Shown in pieces: positions 1-7,536 of a stretch of 64,000 nt of DNA. The stretch spans positions 1 to 64,000 of the forward strand of contig NZ_KB894652.1 in the NCBI RefSeq assembly GCF_000374585.1. The letters are read 5' to 3'. The DNA is from Phocaeicola barnesiae DSM 18169 = JCM 13652. GTDB lineage: Bacteria > Bacteroidota > Bacteroidia > Bacteroidales > Bacteroidaceae. How positions within the stretch are numbered: position 1 is the stretch's first letter; the number at the start of each line of letters is the position of its first letter. Made by a program: the position numbers and the translations under genes. The notes under the pieces were generated by a model, which worked only from the letters and a program-made list of their open reading frames with translations, was not told where the DNA came from and did not search any database.

Positions 1-147
1 CGTATGCACTCAGATGCTCAGTTTGCTGGTTCTTCATCAGTTCCTGCTCACGTAGAAATGATGGGATTCCTGGGTATCGGTAACAACCCGATGGTAGGTT
101 GTACAGTAGCTTGCGCAGTTGACGTTGCTACTGCTTTGAATAAGTAA
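1..147 (+). CDS. C-terminal end of an unrecognised protein (partial)
   Basis: Frame 1 is open from the window edge to a TAA at 145-147 and gives about 48 residues. They include the stretches MHSDAQFAGSSSVPAHVEMM and GNNPMVGCTVACAVDVATAL. The tail is soluble-looking, rich in Ala, Gly and Val, with two cysteines. I do not recognise the family, and the start lies outside the window. A strong terminator follows at 169-210, so this is a genuine gene end. Part of its sequence recurs in degraded form at 491-528. Confidence 0.75.
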   Translation, partial: RMHSDAQFAGSSSVPAHVEMMGFLGIGNNPMVGCTVACAVDVATALNK

Positions 148-168
148 TCTATACTTAATCAAGATAAT

Positions 169-210
169 AAATCCCTGTAACTCCATGAGTTATGGGGATT
201 TTTATTTTGT
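169..210 (+). terminator. Rho-independent terminator of the first gene
   Basis: AAATCCC (169-175) pairs with GGGATTT (195-201). The inner arms TAACTC and GAGTTA pair around a CAT loop, and TTTATTTT follows. It lies 22 bp after the stop codon at 147. Confidence 0.85.
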
Positions 211-490
211 CTGTACTTCATGGATAGTAGATAATTACCTATTACTTTTTGCTTGCTTTGCTTCTTATAGATAGTTGTAAATAGATAATTGAATTGAAGC
301 TGAATATCACTTTATTTGAGCTTATTTTTCTAAGGTTAAGAAGTGGCTGATTATGCTTGAATATGGGCTGAGTTTCTAAAGCTACCTATTGGATTTCGGT
401 CTATACAGTAAGATTACTCAAAGAATTTGTTCAGCAGAAATACAAAAGAGAAAATTTATACTTACGTGAACTGAATCTAAATAAAGAGTT

Positions 491-528
491 GTATGCACTC
501 AGAGACTCAGTTCACTGGTTCTTCATCA
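491..528 (+). repeat. Degraded second copy of the upstream gene's 3' segment
   Basis: This 38-nt stretch matches positions 2-39 at 34 of 38 bases; the differences are two adjacent pairs. The first copy is coding. Here the frame is not preserved downstream, where the sequence diverges after TCTTCATCA. It looks like the remnant of a partial gene duplication. Confidence 0.7.
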
Positions 529-737
529 ATGTTGCTTCCAGTACTGTTTCATGCAGATAGGGAGGAATTGAATCTTTATTGATTGAAATCAGTCAGACCA
601 AGACAAAAATAACACTTCCTTCTTCTATAACAATAACTTTTCCCATAATTGGTTTCAAACTTTCACTGCATCATAATCTACTGATAGACAATCACTTTTT
701 GGCGAAAGATCATGCTTCACAGGTGAAAGATGAGGTT

Positions 738-851
738 TCACTGTGTTTCCCCCTCTAGATTGCGTACCTCAGAAAGCAGGGTAATCAGGTCAGAGTCATT
801 CCATGTAAACTTTGGCCATGTAGGATATTGCCATAGATAGATTGGTCTCAT
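738..851 (-). pseudogene. N-terminal remnant of a Fic-family protein (DUF4172 domain)
   Basis: The minus strand from an ATG at 851 encodes 37 residues. They begin MRPIYLWQYPTWPKFTW and continue through DSDLITLLSEVRNLEG to a TGA at 738-740. The Y-x-W-Q-x-P-x-W-P-x-F-x-W pattern followed by LLxEVRxLxG is the start of DUF4172, the N-terminal domain of many Bacteroidota Fic/DOC proteins. Those are AMP-transferases of roughly 370 residues. Homology ends at the stop and no Fic motif (HPFxxGNGR) follows. Only the first tenth or so remains, so it should be non-functional. Confidence 0.75.
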
Positions 852-896
852 TTATAGCATGTCTATGCACGAAGATACTCCATTGGCGGATTGTCC

Positions 897-3170
897 TTAA
901 TGTCCAAACCGTGATGTATCAACTCCTTTCACCTCCTGTTTTTTATATCCTCCGAAACGGTATATGAAGTTTAAAGATACGGTACGGGTATAGAATCCTG
1001 TATTCATATCCAAATGTTGTCCTTTGAAGCGAACCTTCATATTCGGCATACTGGAATTGAAAATATCACTGCAACGTACCGTAAGTAAACATTTGTCTTT
1101 GGCAAAATTCCATTTCATTCCGGCTGTAAGGTTGAATGAACCTGCGAGATTCAGCGTTCCTTGTATGAATGGAGTCTGTATGTTGCCTGTTAATTCAAAC
1201 GAAAGGTTCTTGCTTATCTTGAAGGTATTGTCAAGTGTACCTACAAACATCCATTTTTTGCGGTCGAAAGGTATGTCAAAGAACCGGTTACATTTCTGCC
1301 GTGCCTGCATTCCTGCAAGTGTAAGCCTTGCATCATACCAGTTCCTTATGCTGAATGGTAAAATGAGGTTGGCGCCTGTCATACGCATGTAATTCCAGTT
1401 GGTGTTCTTGTATATTAGAGCCAGACGGTCGGTATCCTGATAGGGAGACTGGGCAAAATAGTCGGATGTGTGCGTATAGAACAGACCGAATATATACTTC
1501 TGTTTCAGTATATAGGTACCGTTTAGGTTATAATTTGTCATAGGTCGTAAACCGGGTGTTCCTTGAAGCTCTGAATATCCGTTCAGATATGTGACAGACG
1601 ACTGCATATCCCAATAACTTGGATATGTCTTGTCTGTTGATAAAGATAACTGAAAGATATGTTTCGGACTTTTCATATATGTCAGTGATGCCTGTGGATA
1701 AACTGCCCACTTGTGATAATTCCCGATAGTATAATATTCTCCGGTTGCAGAAACCGAGAATGAAGTTCCGCTCGCCCAATTCCTGCTCAACGAGAAATAA
1801 AAACTGGTTGTCTGCTCATCTAACCAGGCTTCTGTATTTTCAGGTTTTATATTGCCTGTCACATTGTCGTACGTCTGAAAATCAAAATCTTTTGCATAGC
1901 GGTAGGAAAGGCCGTAGCCTATGCTCCAGTTATTTGCCAGATTATGTTTCTGGTCTGCAAAAACAGAGTAACGGTTGATACGCTGGCCGCCAGTCAGGGT
2001 ATATGTGTTTTCAGTATTGTCAACAAGCCGTGTAAACATTATCTGATTGTTATCCGATGTATAACGGGTATAATCACCGCCCACTTCCAGACCGAAACCG
2101 GAGCTATACTGCACGGCTATGTTATACATTTTCTTATCCGTAAACTTATCAAGATTGGACTGCTGGAAACTACCGTCAGCTATGCTACGGTTATGTTCGG
2201 CGGGAGTAAAGCTTCCCGTATAGGCAACATTCAGGTGATTCTTTTCAGTGATGTTGTATTCCAGAGCCGTTCTTACATTATGCATCCAGCTTTTGGAACT
2301 CAGTTTCTCATTCTGGGTTATTTCATAAACTTTATCACTCAATATGTGCCTGGATAATAGGTTTGTATATTCTAACGTTTTGATATTGTCGGCTCCATAC
2401 ATTACATCCAAAGTTACTTTTGGGGTGGATAGACGGAAATTACCGTTTGCACCGCCGCTGCTGAAATATTTATTCTGATAATAAGTACTCAATTCTCCTT
2501 GAAATGAATAGTCATTCGAACGTTTCATTACCACATTGATAACAGCTCCGCGCACATGAAGTTCAGGAGGGGCACTGTACATGACTTCCGCTTTTTCTAC
2601 ACGCTCCACCGGCGTATTGCGCAGTAATGTTTCCAATTGCTCTGCTGCCATAGTTGTAGGCTTGCCGTTCATTACAATTGTAAGTGAACTTGATCCGGCA
2701 AGAGAAAGCGCGCCGTTGTTCTCCTGCACTCCCGGAAGTTTGGTTATAGCTTCGTATGCATTGTTTACAGCCTGTTTCTGCGAAAGCACTGAAAGGTTAT
2801 AGCCGAGCCATCCGTTTTCTACTTTTACCAACGGTTTTTCTCCTTTTATTACCACTCCTTCCAGATTATAGTCTTTCGGCTCTAATACAATGATACCGGC
2901 ATCACTAGACTGGCCCTTAACCAGTCTAGTCTGATAGAGCAGATGTTGAACTATGAGCTGGTAACTTTCCGGTTCCGGTTCTAGTATGAATGTACCGTCA
3001 GCCGTAGATATGGTTACCCCCAGATAGGTTGAATCCGGCAGCTGCATGACAACCGTAGCACCTTCTATCGGTTGCTGTTTTGTATCTACTATTTTTCCCT
3101 TTGTCTGACTCCAAACAACATTGGAATAACCTAAAATAAATATTGTACCTATTACACCTTTAAAATCCAT
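897..3170 (-). CDS. Outer-membrane beta-barrel protein, OMP_b-brl_3 family (paralogue 1)
   Basis: A 757-residue exported protein. A signal peptide (about residues 1-21, ending VWSQ) is followed by a carboxypeptidase-regulatory-like domain (about 22-100; GKIVDTKQQPIEGATVVMQ). Next comes a plug-like segment (about 130-215; YEAITKLPGVQ, then VERVEKAEVMYSAP and VRGAVINVVMK) and a long barrel of alternating aromatic strands. The last strand, IYRFGGY, is followed by a tail ending VDTSRFGH. The family resembles TonB-dependent receptors, but its substrate is unknown and I see no clear TonB box. It is very similar to the protein at 7537-9810, and less so to those at 5162 and 22528. It lies last in a minus-strand run behind two small exported proteins. 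Confidence 0.9.
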   Translation of the reverse strand: MDFKGVIGTIFILGYSNVVWSQTKGKIVDTKQQPIEGATVVMQLPDSTYLGVTISTADGTFILEPEPESYQLIVQHLLYQTRLVKGQSSDAGIIVLEPKDYNLEGVVIKGEKPLVKVENGWLGYNLSVLSQKQAVNNAYEAITKLPGVQENNGALSLAGSSSLTIVMNGKPTTMAAEQLETLLRNTPVERVEKAEVMYSAPPELHVRGAVINVVMKRSNDYSFQGELSTYYQNKYFSSGGANGNFRLSTPKVTLDVMYGADNIKTLEYTNLLSRHILSDKVYEITQNEKLSSKSWMHNVRTALEYNITEKNHLNVAYTGSFTPAEHNRSIADGSFQQSNLDKFTDKKMYNIAVQYSSGFGLEVGGDYTRYTSDNNQIMFTRLVDNTENTYTLTGGQRINRYSVFADQKHNLANNWSIGYGLSYRYAKDFDFQTYDNVTGNIKPENTEAWLDEQTTSFYFSLSRNWASGTSFSVSATGEYYTIGNYHKWAVYPQASLTYMKSPKHIFQLSLSTDKTYPSYWDMQSSVTYLNGYSELQGTPGLRPMTNYNLNGTYILKQKYIFGLFYTHTSDYFAQSPYQDTDRLALIYKNTNWNYMRMTGANLILPFSIRNWYDARLTLAGMQARQKCNRFFDIPFDRKKWMFVGTLDNTFKISKNLSFELTGNIQTPFIQGTLNLAGSFNLTAGMKWNFAKDKCLLTVRCSDIFNSSMPNMKVRFKGQHLDMNTGFYTRTVSLNFIYRFGGYKKQEVKGVDTSRFGH

Positions 3171-3244
3171 TACAATAAATATTTTACATATCTACAACAG
3201 GTTTACGATGCTTTACATTTTGCTATTACCGTCTTTCAGTTTAC

Positions 3245-3634
3245 CTATTTATATTTTTCCTTTGTCATAATTCCTTTTCCTGCCTCTTCCTGAGAATCCG
3301 CTTCTTTATAGAAAATCCAATGATGTATTACATTCCCTTCATAGAATGAAGTATATGCCTGCTGAAAATTCCATCCTTTTTCAGACATATAGTTCGCGGC
3401 ATCTACCATACTATTAAAATCTATTTCCTTACCATTTTCATCTACCATTTTCTGCTGACTTTTCAAACCGTTCCATATAGAATATACAGGACTTTCACCA
3501 AAATCAAAAACAATCTTCAGACCTGCCGATAAAGTCTTGTTGGTTCCTTTAATCTCACAAAAATATTTTCTTGCATTCAATTGAATAGGAATGAAAAACA
3601 AAAGTCCGATACATAAAATCATTAATCGTTTCAT
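3245..3634 (-). CDS. Small exported protein of unknown function
   Basis: 129 residues. A hydrophobic signal peptide (about 1-21) ends at LNA|RKYFC. The mature part has a predicted beta-rich N-terminal half (YFCEIKGTNKTLSAGLKIVFD) and an amphipathic C-terminal half with the segment DAANYMSEKGWNFQQAYTSF. There is no lipobox cysteine at the cleavage site, so it is probably periplasmic. I do not recognise a family. It lies 74 bp upstream of the OMP gene ending at 897 and 119 bp downstream of the lipoprotein at 3754-4419, all on the same strand. A shared transcript is likely. Confidence 0.75.
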   Translation of the reverse strand: MKRLMILCIGLLFFIPIQLNARKYFCEIKGTNKTLSAGLKIVFDFGESPVYSIWNGLKSQQKMVDENGKEIDFNSMVDAANYMSEKGWNFQQAYTSFYEGNVIHHWIFYKEADSQEEAGKGIMTKEKYK

Positions 3635-3753
3635 AATCTAAATTCTCATTATTTGTAACATAAGTTATTAAAATGACGGAAACCAATTTATCAAAACTAT
3701 GATCTACCGCACTATATAAGGCAAAAAAATGATTTTTGAATATATTATCGTAT

Positions 3754-4419
3754 TTATTTATTCCTCACATCATCAAAATGCTTCGATGATGCAAACTTCT
3801 TGGGAAGTTTTTCAAAAAGTCTCTGAAATGTTTCTTTGTTTAATCGATGTCTGTTTATGTATAAGAAATAAGCCCCCACAAGATTATCAATATTACGTTC
3901 TATACTTTGAATATTGAGAATGGAGTCTTCTTTTATGAGTTCATTCATTTTTAAAGTTATTGAATCCTTCTGTTCTTGAGTCAAAGTAGAATCCTTCAAA
4001 CATAGATTATCAAGATGTCCCAACACATGACTGATTGAATCCATTTTAAAACCTTCTATACGGAACAAATCATTATATGGAGAACCATACATATCGAACA
4101 TGTCGTTTTGGCTATCTCTTATATATAACACTTCAGAATCTTGTGTAAAAACCATAGCTACACTTGGTACATTGCCCACAGCAGGAACTATAACTTTAGG
4201 CAAAAAATCTTCTTCTGCAGCTTTAGGCAGTTTGAATGTAAATTTGCCATTCATAACTACAGCTGAATCAAGATATGTATTATCAAGATATTCAGTTATA
4301 TATATATAATCACCATCTTTTACACCAGTAGTTGTACCATGAATTATACATTGCTGTTCTGTACATGACACTAAAAAAGAGAACAACGTTAGTATTCCAA
4401 GTAAATGTTTTGTTTTCAT
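3754..4419 (-). CDS. DUF4369-type lipoprotein lacking a thioredoxin domain
   Basis: 221 residues with a lipoprotein signal (MKTKHLLGILTLFSFLVSC, Cys19). The N-terminal part (CIIHGTTTGVKDGDYIYI, then DSAVVMNGKFTFK) resembles DUF4369. In Bacteroidota that domain usually precedes a TlpA/AhpC-type thioredoxin domain. Here the protein stops after a helical middle region (ending SSKHFDDVRNK), and no CxxC thioredoxin motif is present. It is therefore a stand-alone or shortened version. The promoter-like repeat with an FNR-like palindrome at 4559-4580 lies about 140 bp upstream. Confidence 0.8.
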   Translation of the reverse strand: MKTKHLLGILTLFSFLVSCTEQQCIIHGTTTGVKDGDYIYITEYLDNTYLDSAVVMNGKFTFKLPKAAEEDFLPKVIVPAVGNVPSVAMVFTQDSEVLYIRDSQNDMFDMYGSPYNDLFRIEGFKMDSISHVLGHLDNLCLKDSTLTQEQKDSITLKMNELIKEDSILNIQSIERNIDNLVGAYFLYINRHRLNKETFQRLFEKLPKKFASSKHFDDVRNK

Positions 4420-4440
4420 ATTACAGTTATTTTTGAATTT

Positions 4441-4514
4441 TAGACTTTCTCTATTATTTTTGTTTATTACAGCACACTTAGTAAATTTCTCAATATGCTT
4501 TTATCTAATACCTT
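4441..4514. repeat. Direct repeat matching 9901-9967
   Basis: Both copies start with TAGACTTT and share a 22-nt identical block (4487-4508 and 9941-9962) ending in TTTTATCTAA. The spacing between the two conserved parts differs by about 6 bp. In the right copy the repeat lies upstream of the OMP gene at 7537-9810. Here it lies upstream of the DUF4369 lipoprotein, so the duplicated module has been rearranged. Confidence 0.7.
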
Positions 4515-4528
4515 AACATGATAGATAT

Positions 4529-4762
4529 TTTGCAAATATACATGTCCAGAGCGACATAATTCTCAAACTACTTTGAGAGTTGTAAGCAGAATCATATTCC
4601 AATTGCATAAAATTGACATTGCTTTTTCTCATAAACTCTGTCAATGATAATGTAGGAAGCGACATATTTTCACTTTTACAAGTATGGCCATAATAGAAGG
4701 TTCCTGTTTATATTCCTATTGAAACTTTGATTTTAAATGCAAAGTACGGGATAATAAATAAA
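4529..4762. repeat. Duplicated promoter region (copy of 10831-11067)
   Basis: About 230 bp align almost without gaps and at high identity with 10831-11067, including long identical runs around the TTTTCTCATAAACT and TCACTTTTAC stretches. In both places it is the non-coding region between a Crp/Fnr-type regulator sequence and a lipoprotein gene on the minus strand. It is the non-coding core of a duplicated module. Confidence 0.9.
4533..4580 (-). promoter_or_regulatory. Minus-strand promoter with FNR-like palindrome
   Basis: The -7 element TATATTTG (complement of 4533-4540) is preceded, 23 bp upstream, by TTTG inside a palindrome at 4559-4580. The palindrome is ATTCTCAAA-N4-TTTGAGAGT, with one mismatch between the arms. 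The same layout occurs at 10835-10882. It would drive the lipoprotein at 3754-4419. The palindrome is centred near -40, the class II activator position of Crp/Fnr proteins. No binding protein is proven. Confidence 0.6.
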
Positions 4763-4948
4763 AAAGAGGGTGTGTCAAAACTAAAATGACTGCTCTTTAA
4801 AGTTACAGATTATAACTATAATATTAAAAGGGGCCGTATCAAACTCTGTATTGAGTAATGATGCGGCCCTTTTTTAGTCTTTAAGGGTACTCAAATTTCA
4901 AATTATAAGTTCATTTTTTCAAAAAATGAATTTTGACACACCCTCTTT
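4763..4948. mobile_element. 186-bp MITE-like element
   Basis: The ends are a perfect 18-bp inverted repeat: AAAGAGGGTGTGTCAAAA (4763-4780) and its complement (4931-4948). The interior has no gene but holds a hairpin, AAAAGGGGCCG...CGGCCCTTTTTT. The paralogous locus at 11067-11097 lacks it and has a simple terminator instead, so it was inserted into, or replaced, the old terminator of the regulator remnant. It has the form of a non-autonomous element mobilised by a transposase encoded elsewhere. I see no clear target-site duplication. Confidence 0.75.
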
Positions 4949-4972
4949 CTCTTTAAATGTTAAAAAATATGG

Positions 4973-5084
4973 CTACTTCCTCAATTTTCGGCGTATATGG
5001 CTGACAGTTTCAGGAGTAACCCCCAAGAATGAAGCAATGTTTTTCAAAGGAACAGCTTCTTTCAGTTTGGAACGACGCTCGCAG
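4973..5084 (-). pseudogene. C-terminal remnant of a Crp/Fnr-type regulator
   Basis: The minus strand encodes about 36 residues, ending KNIASFLGVTPETVSHIRRK-LRK and a TAG at 4973-4975. This matches the helix-turn-helix end of the intact regulator at 11117-11680 almost residue for residue. Homology stops near 5084 and the whole sensor domain is missing. It is the truncated partner in the duplicated module. Confidence 0.88.
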
Positions 5085-5161
5085 TATAACAATTATTTTC
5101 ATTAGTGTCTACTAAAAATTAGTGAATAAAGATAGTACTTGATGGTTTAATGAGAAATAAA

Positions 5162-7486
5162 TTAATTTGTATCCATATTCAACCGCGACATTTCCGTCTC
5201 AGCTGCACTCTTATTATTCATCTTCTTTTCCGTGCGGAAGCGATAAGTAACCGTGAAACCAACTTTTCGGGTTTCCTCCTTTCCGACACTGTACATAATA
5301 ATATCATTCAGACGGGCTGAAGCACGCGTATTGTTCTTATTGAAAATGTCGTAAGCATCCAGTGAAAGTTGAAGCTTGTCTTTCAGGAACGATTTCTTCA
5401 AACTCAGGTTGAAGGAGGTGTAACTCTTCGATTCGTATAACTGATAATATCCTCTGGAACCATAATTAAAATCAGCAGACAACAGAAATCCGGATGGAAG
5501 CGTGAAACTGTTGTTGAAGTTCAGCATCACCAGCGGGCGTCCGGCTTTTAGAATACTCTCGTTCGGCCCCGGATAATTGAAGAAGGTCTTCATGCAGGTC
5601 AGCGTAAGCGAAGGCATCCACCACTTCACAGGATATTGCACGTTTACCATACCCGTCAGATTATGCATTCTATCAAAATTATCCATGCTGTTTACTGTCA
5701 CTGCCGAGTTTCCCTGCATACTATAAAATGCCCATATTAAGGGATAATGTATATTGTTATAATTTAAGTTTACAAGTAGGAACTTGTAAAACAGCATATA
5801 GTTCAAGTCATGGGTTATTGCCTGTTTCAGATATAGATTTCCTTTCCGATAAGTGAAGCGGTCAGTATAGACGGCATTGTCATTCATCTCTCCAAAAGGA
5901 GGTCGTTCTGTATGAATGGAGTAACTGAACGACTGCTGTAGGGTCTGTGTATTATAACTGAGCGAAACAGAAGGTAGGAAATTATGATAGTTCTGATTCT
6001 GACGCTTTCCGGTATAAGTTTCCTTTAAGTCACTGAGAAGATATTCATAACGGACCCCGGTACCTATCGAAAGATTTTTCCAGGAAAAATCGTATGCCAA
6101 GAAAAGCGAATTCTTCAGTTCCATATTTTTTGTTCTTCCATTATTTAGGGCGCGAACATTTTCAATGTAGTTCGTTCCGCTTGTGTGGCTGAAATCATAA
6201 CCGAAACTGATGGTTCCCGCTTTCTCGGTATCATACGAAAGGCGGAGCTTGGCAGCGAACAAGTCCCACACAGCTTTATTATAATAATTCAATGATGTTT
6301 CTGAACGGTCACTTTCCCATTCACAGATATAGCCGTCGCCTTGGTCCGTTTTACGGATATAGTCACCGTAGGTATTTATTTTCCAACCATTTTCCCAGTC
6401 GTTCACGTAATACAGATTGAGGTGGTGGCTGATTGATTTTCCGGATACGTCCCTGTGGTTCTTCATGAACGTAGAGGTTCCCCGGTCCGGTATCATAGAA
6501 AGGGTGTCATCAGAAAAGGTACTGTTTTGACTATGCTTTCCAACATACTTCAGTCCGATTTCGGATTCAGGTGAAAAATGAAAGGAAACTCCTCCCATAT
6601 AGGTATGGCTTTTGTCAAAAATCTGTTTTGCGCTCAGTTGGGTCAGGTTCCAGACAGTGTCACTTTGTGTCTGCTGGTAAACGTCAAGCGCTGAATTGTT
6701 TTTTCCCCGGTTGTAATTGTAGGAGAAAAAGAAATCCCAGTTCTTGTAATTGTAACTGCCATTTATGAGATAGTTCTGTTTGAAATGGTTTCCCTGCTGC
6801 AGATTGCCCTTTACATTGAAAGCAAATCCATCCCCCAACCGTTTGGTCTTTATTTCTATGACGGCACGCTGCTCTGAATTGTATCGTATGCTCGGATTCA
6901 TAATCAGTTTGACGGAACGAATCTCATCGACAGAGAGATTATCCAGTTCGGTCTGGTCCATCACTTCCCTGCCATTGATGTAATAGACAGGGCTCCCTTT
7001 TCCTATCACTTCAATGGAGTTTCCTCTTTGCTGTATACCCGGAATCTTGCAGAGCAGGTCGTTCAGATTAGTTTGTTTAGCAAGAATGGTATTCTCCACA
7101 TCAGCCAACAGCCCGTCAAGGTCCAGTTTGAATGGCTTCCGATACGCAGTGACTTCCACCTCTTTCAGCGTAGTCTGTGAGGCTTCCATCCGAACCATCG
7201 GCAACGTACAATCGGTATTGACCTGCATCTTCTTATACAATGTCTTATAACCCAGATAAGAATAACGGATAATATAATTTCCCTCGGCAAGCGATGTGCT
7301 GTATATCCCGCAAGAATCGGATACTGCTCCGCTAACAAGGGTACTGTCCACCTGATTTAAAAAGGCCACATTTACCATTGGCATTACCACATCCTCTGGG
7401 TCCATGATTTTTCCTTTGACAGCATACTGGCCGTAAGCCGGCAGCAAAATTAGGCTGGCTATTAAAGCTAAAAATAGTTTTTTCAT
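5162..7486 (-). CDS. Outer-membrane beta-barrel protein, OMP_b-brl_3 family (paralogue 2)
   Basis: 774 residues. A signal peptide (about 1-19, ending PAYGQ) is followed by a carboxypeptidase-regulatory-like domain (about 20-100; AVKGKIMDPEDVVMPMVNVA). A plug-like part includes LNDLLCKIPGIQQRGNSIEV and a barrel completes the protein. The most divergent of the four paralogues here, it ends VTYRFRTEKKMNN...EMSRLNMDTN instead of the ...VDTSRFG tail. It follows the next gene upstream (7537-9810) by 50 bp, so the two are probably co-transcribed. Its substrate is unknown. It likely acts in the outer membrane as a receptor or transporter. Confidence 0.9.
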   Translation of the reverse strand: MKKLFLALIASLILLPAYGQYAVKGKIMDPEDVVMPMVNVAFLNQVDSTLVSGAVSDSCGIYSTSLAEGNYIIRYSYLGYKTLYKKMQVNTDCTLPMVRMEASQTTLKEVEVTAYRKPFKLDLDGLLADVENTILAKQTNLNDLLCKIPGIQQRGNSIEVIGKGSPVYYINGREVMDQTELDNLSVDEIRSVKLIMNPSIRYNSEQRAVIEIKTKRLGDGFAFNVKGNLQQGNHFKQNYLINGSYNYKNWDFFFSYNYNRGKNNSALDVYQQTQSDTVWNLTQLSAKQIFDKSHTYMGGVSFHFSPESEIGLKYVGKHSQNSTFSDDTLSMIPDRGTSTFMKNHRDVSGKSISHHLNLYYVNDWENGWKINTYGDYIRKTDQGDGYICEWESDRSETSLNYYNKAVWDLFAAKLRLSYDTEKAGTISFGYDFSHTSGTNYIENVRALNNGRTKNMELKNSLFLAYDFSWKNLSIGTGVRYEYLLSDLKETYTGKRQNQNYHNFLPSVSLSYNTQTLQQSFSYSIHTERPPFGEMNDNAVYTDRFTYRKGNLYLKQAITHDLNYMLFYKFLLVNLNYNNIHYPLIWAFYSMQGNSAVTVNSMDNFDRMHNLTGMVNVQYPVKWWMPSLTLTCMKTFFNYPGPNESILKAGRPLVMLNFNNSFTLPSGFLLSADFNYGSRGYYQLYESKSYTSFNLSLKKSFLKDKLQLSLDAYDIFNKNNTRASARLNDIIMYSVGKEETRKVGFTVTYRFRTEKKMNNKSAAETEMSRLNMDTN

Positions 7487-7536
7487 TAGTCAAGTTTATA
7501 CAATAATCTCAGTCAAAAACTGTAGTACAAAATACA

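Larger units (their letters stand above)
148..737. other. Gene-poor AT-rich stretch
   Basis: Apart from the terminator at 169-210 and the short repeat at 491-528, I see no credible coding frame, RNA gene or promoter here. It sits between the end of the first gene and the Fic remnant and looks like decayed DNA. Confidence 0.5.
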
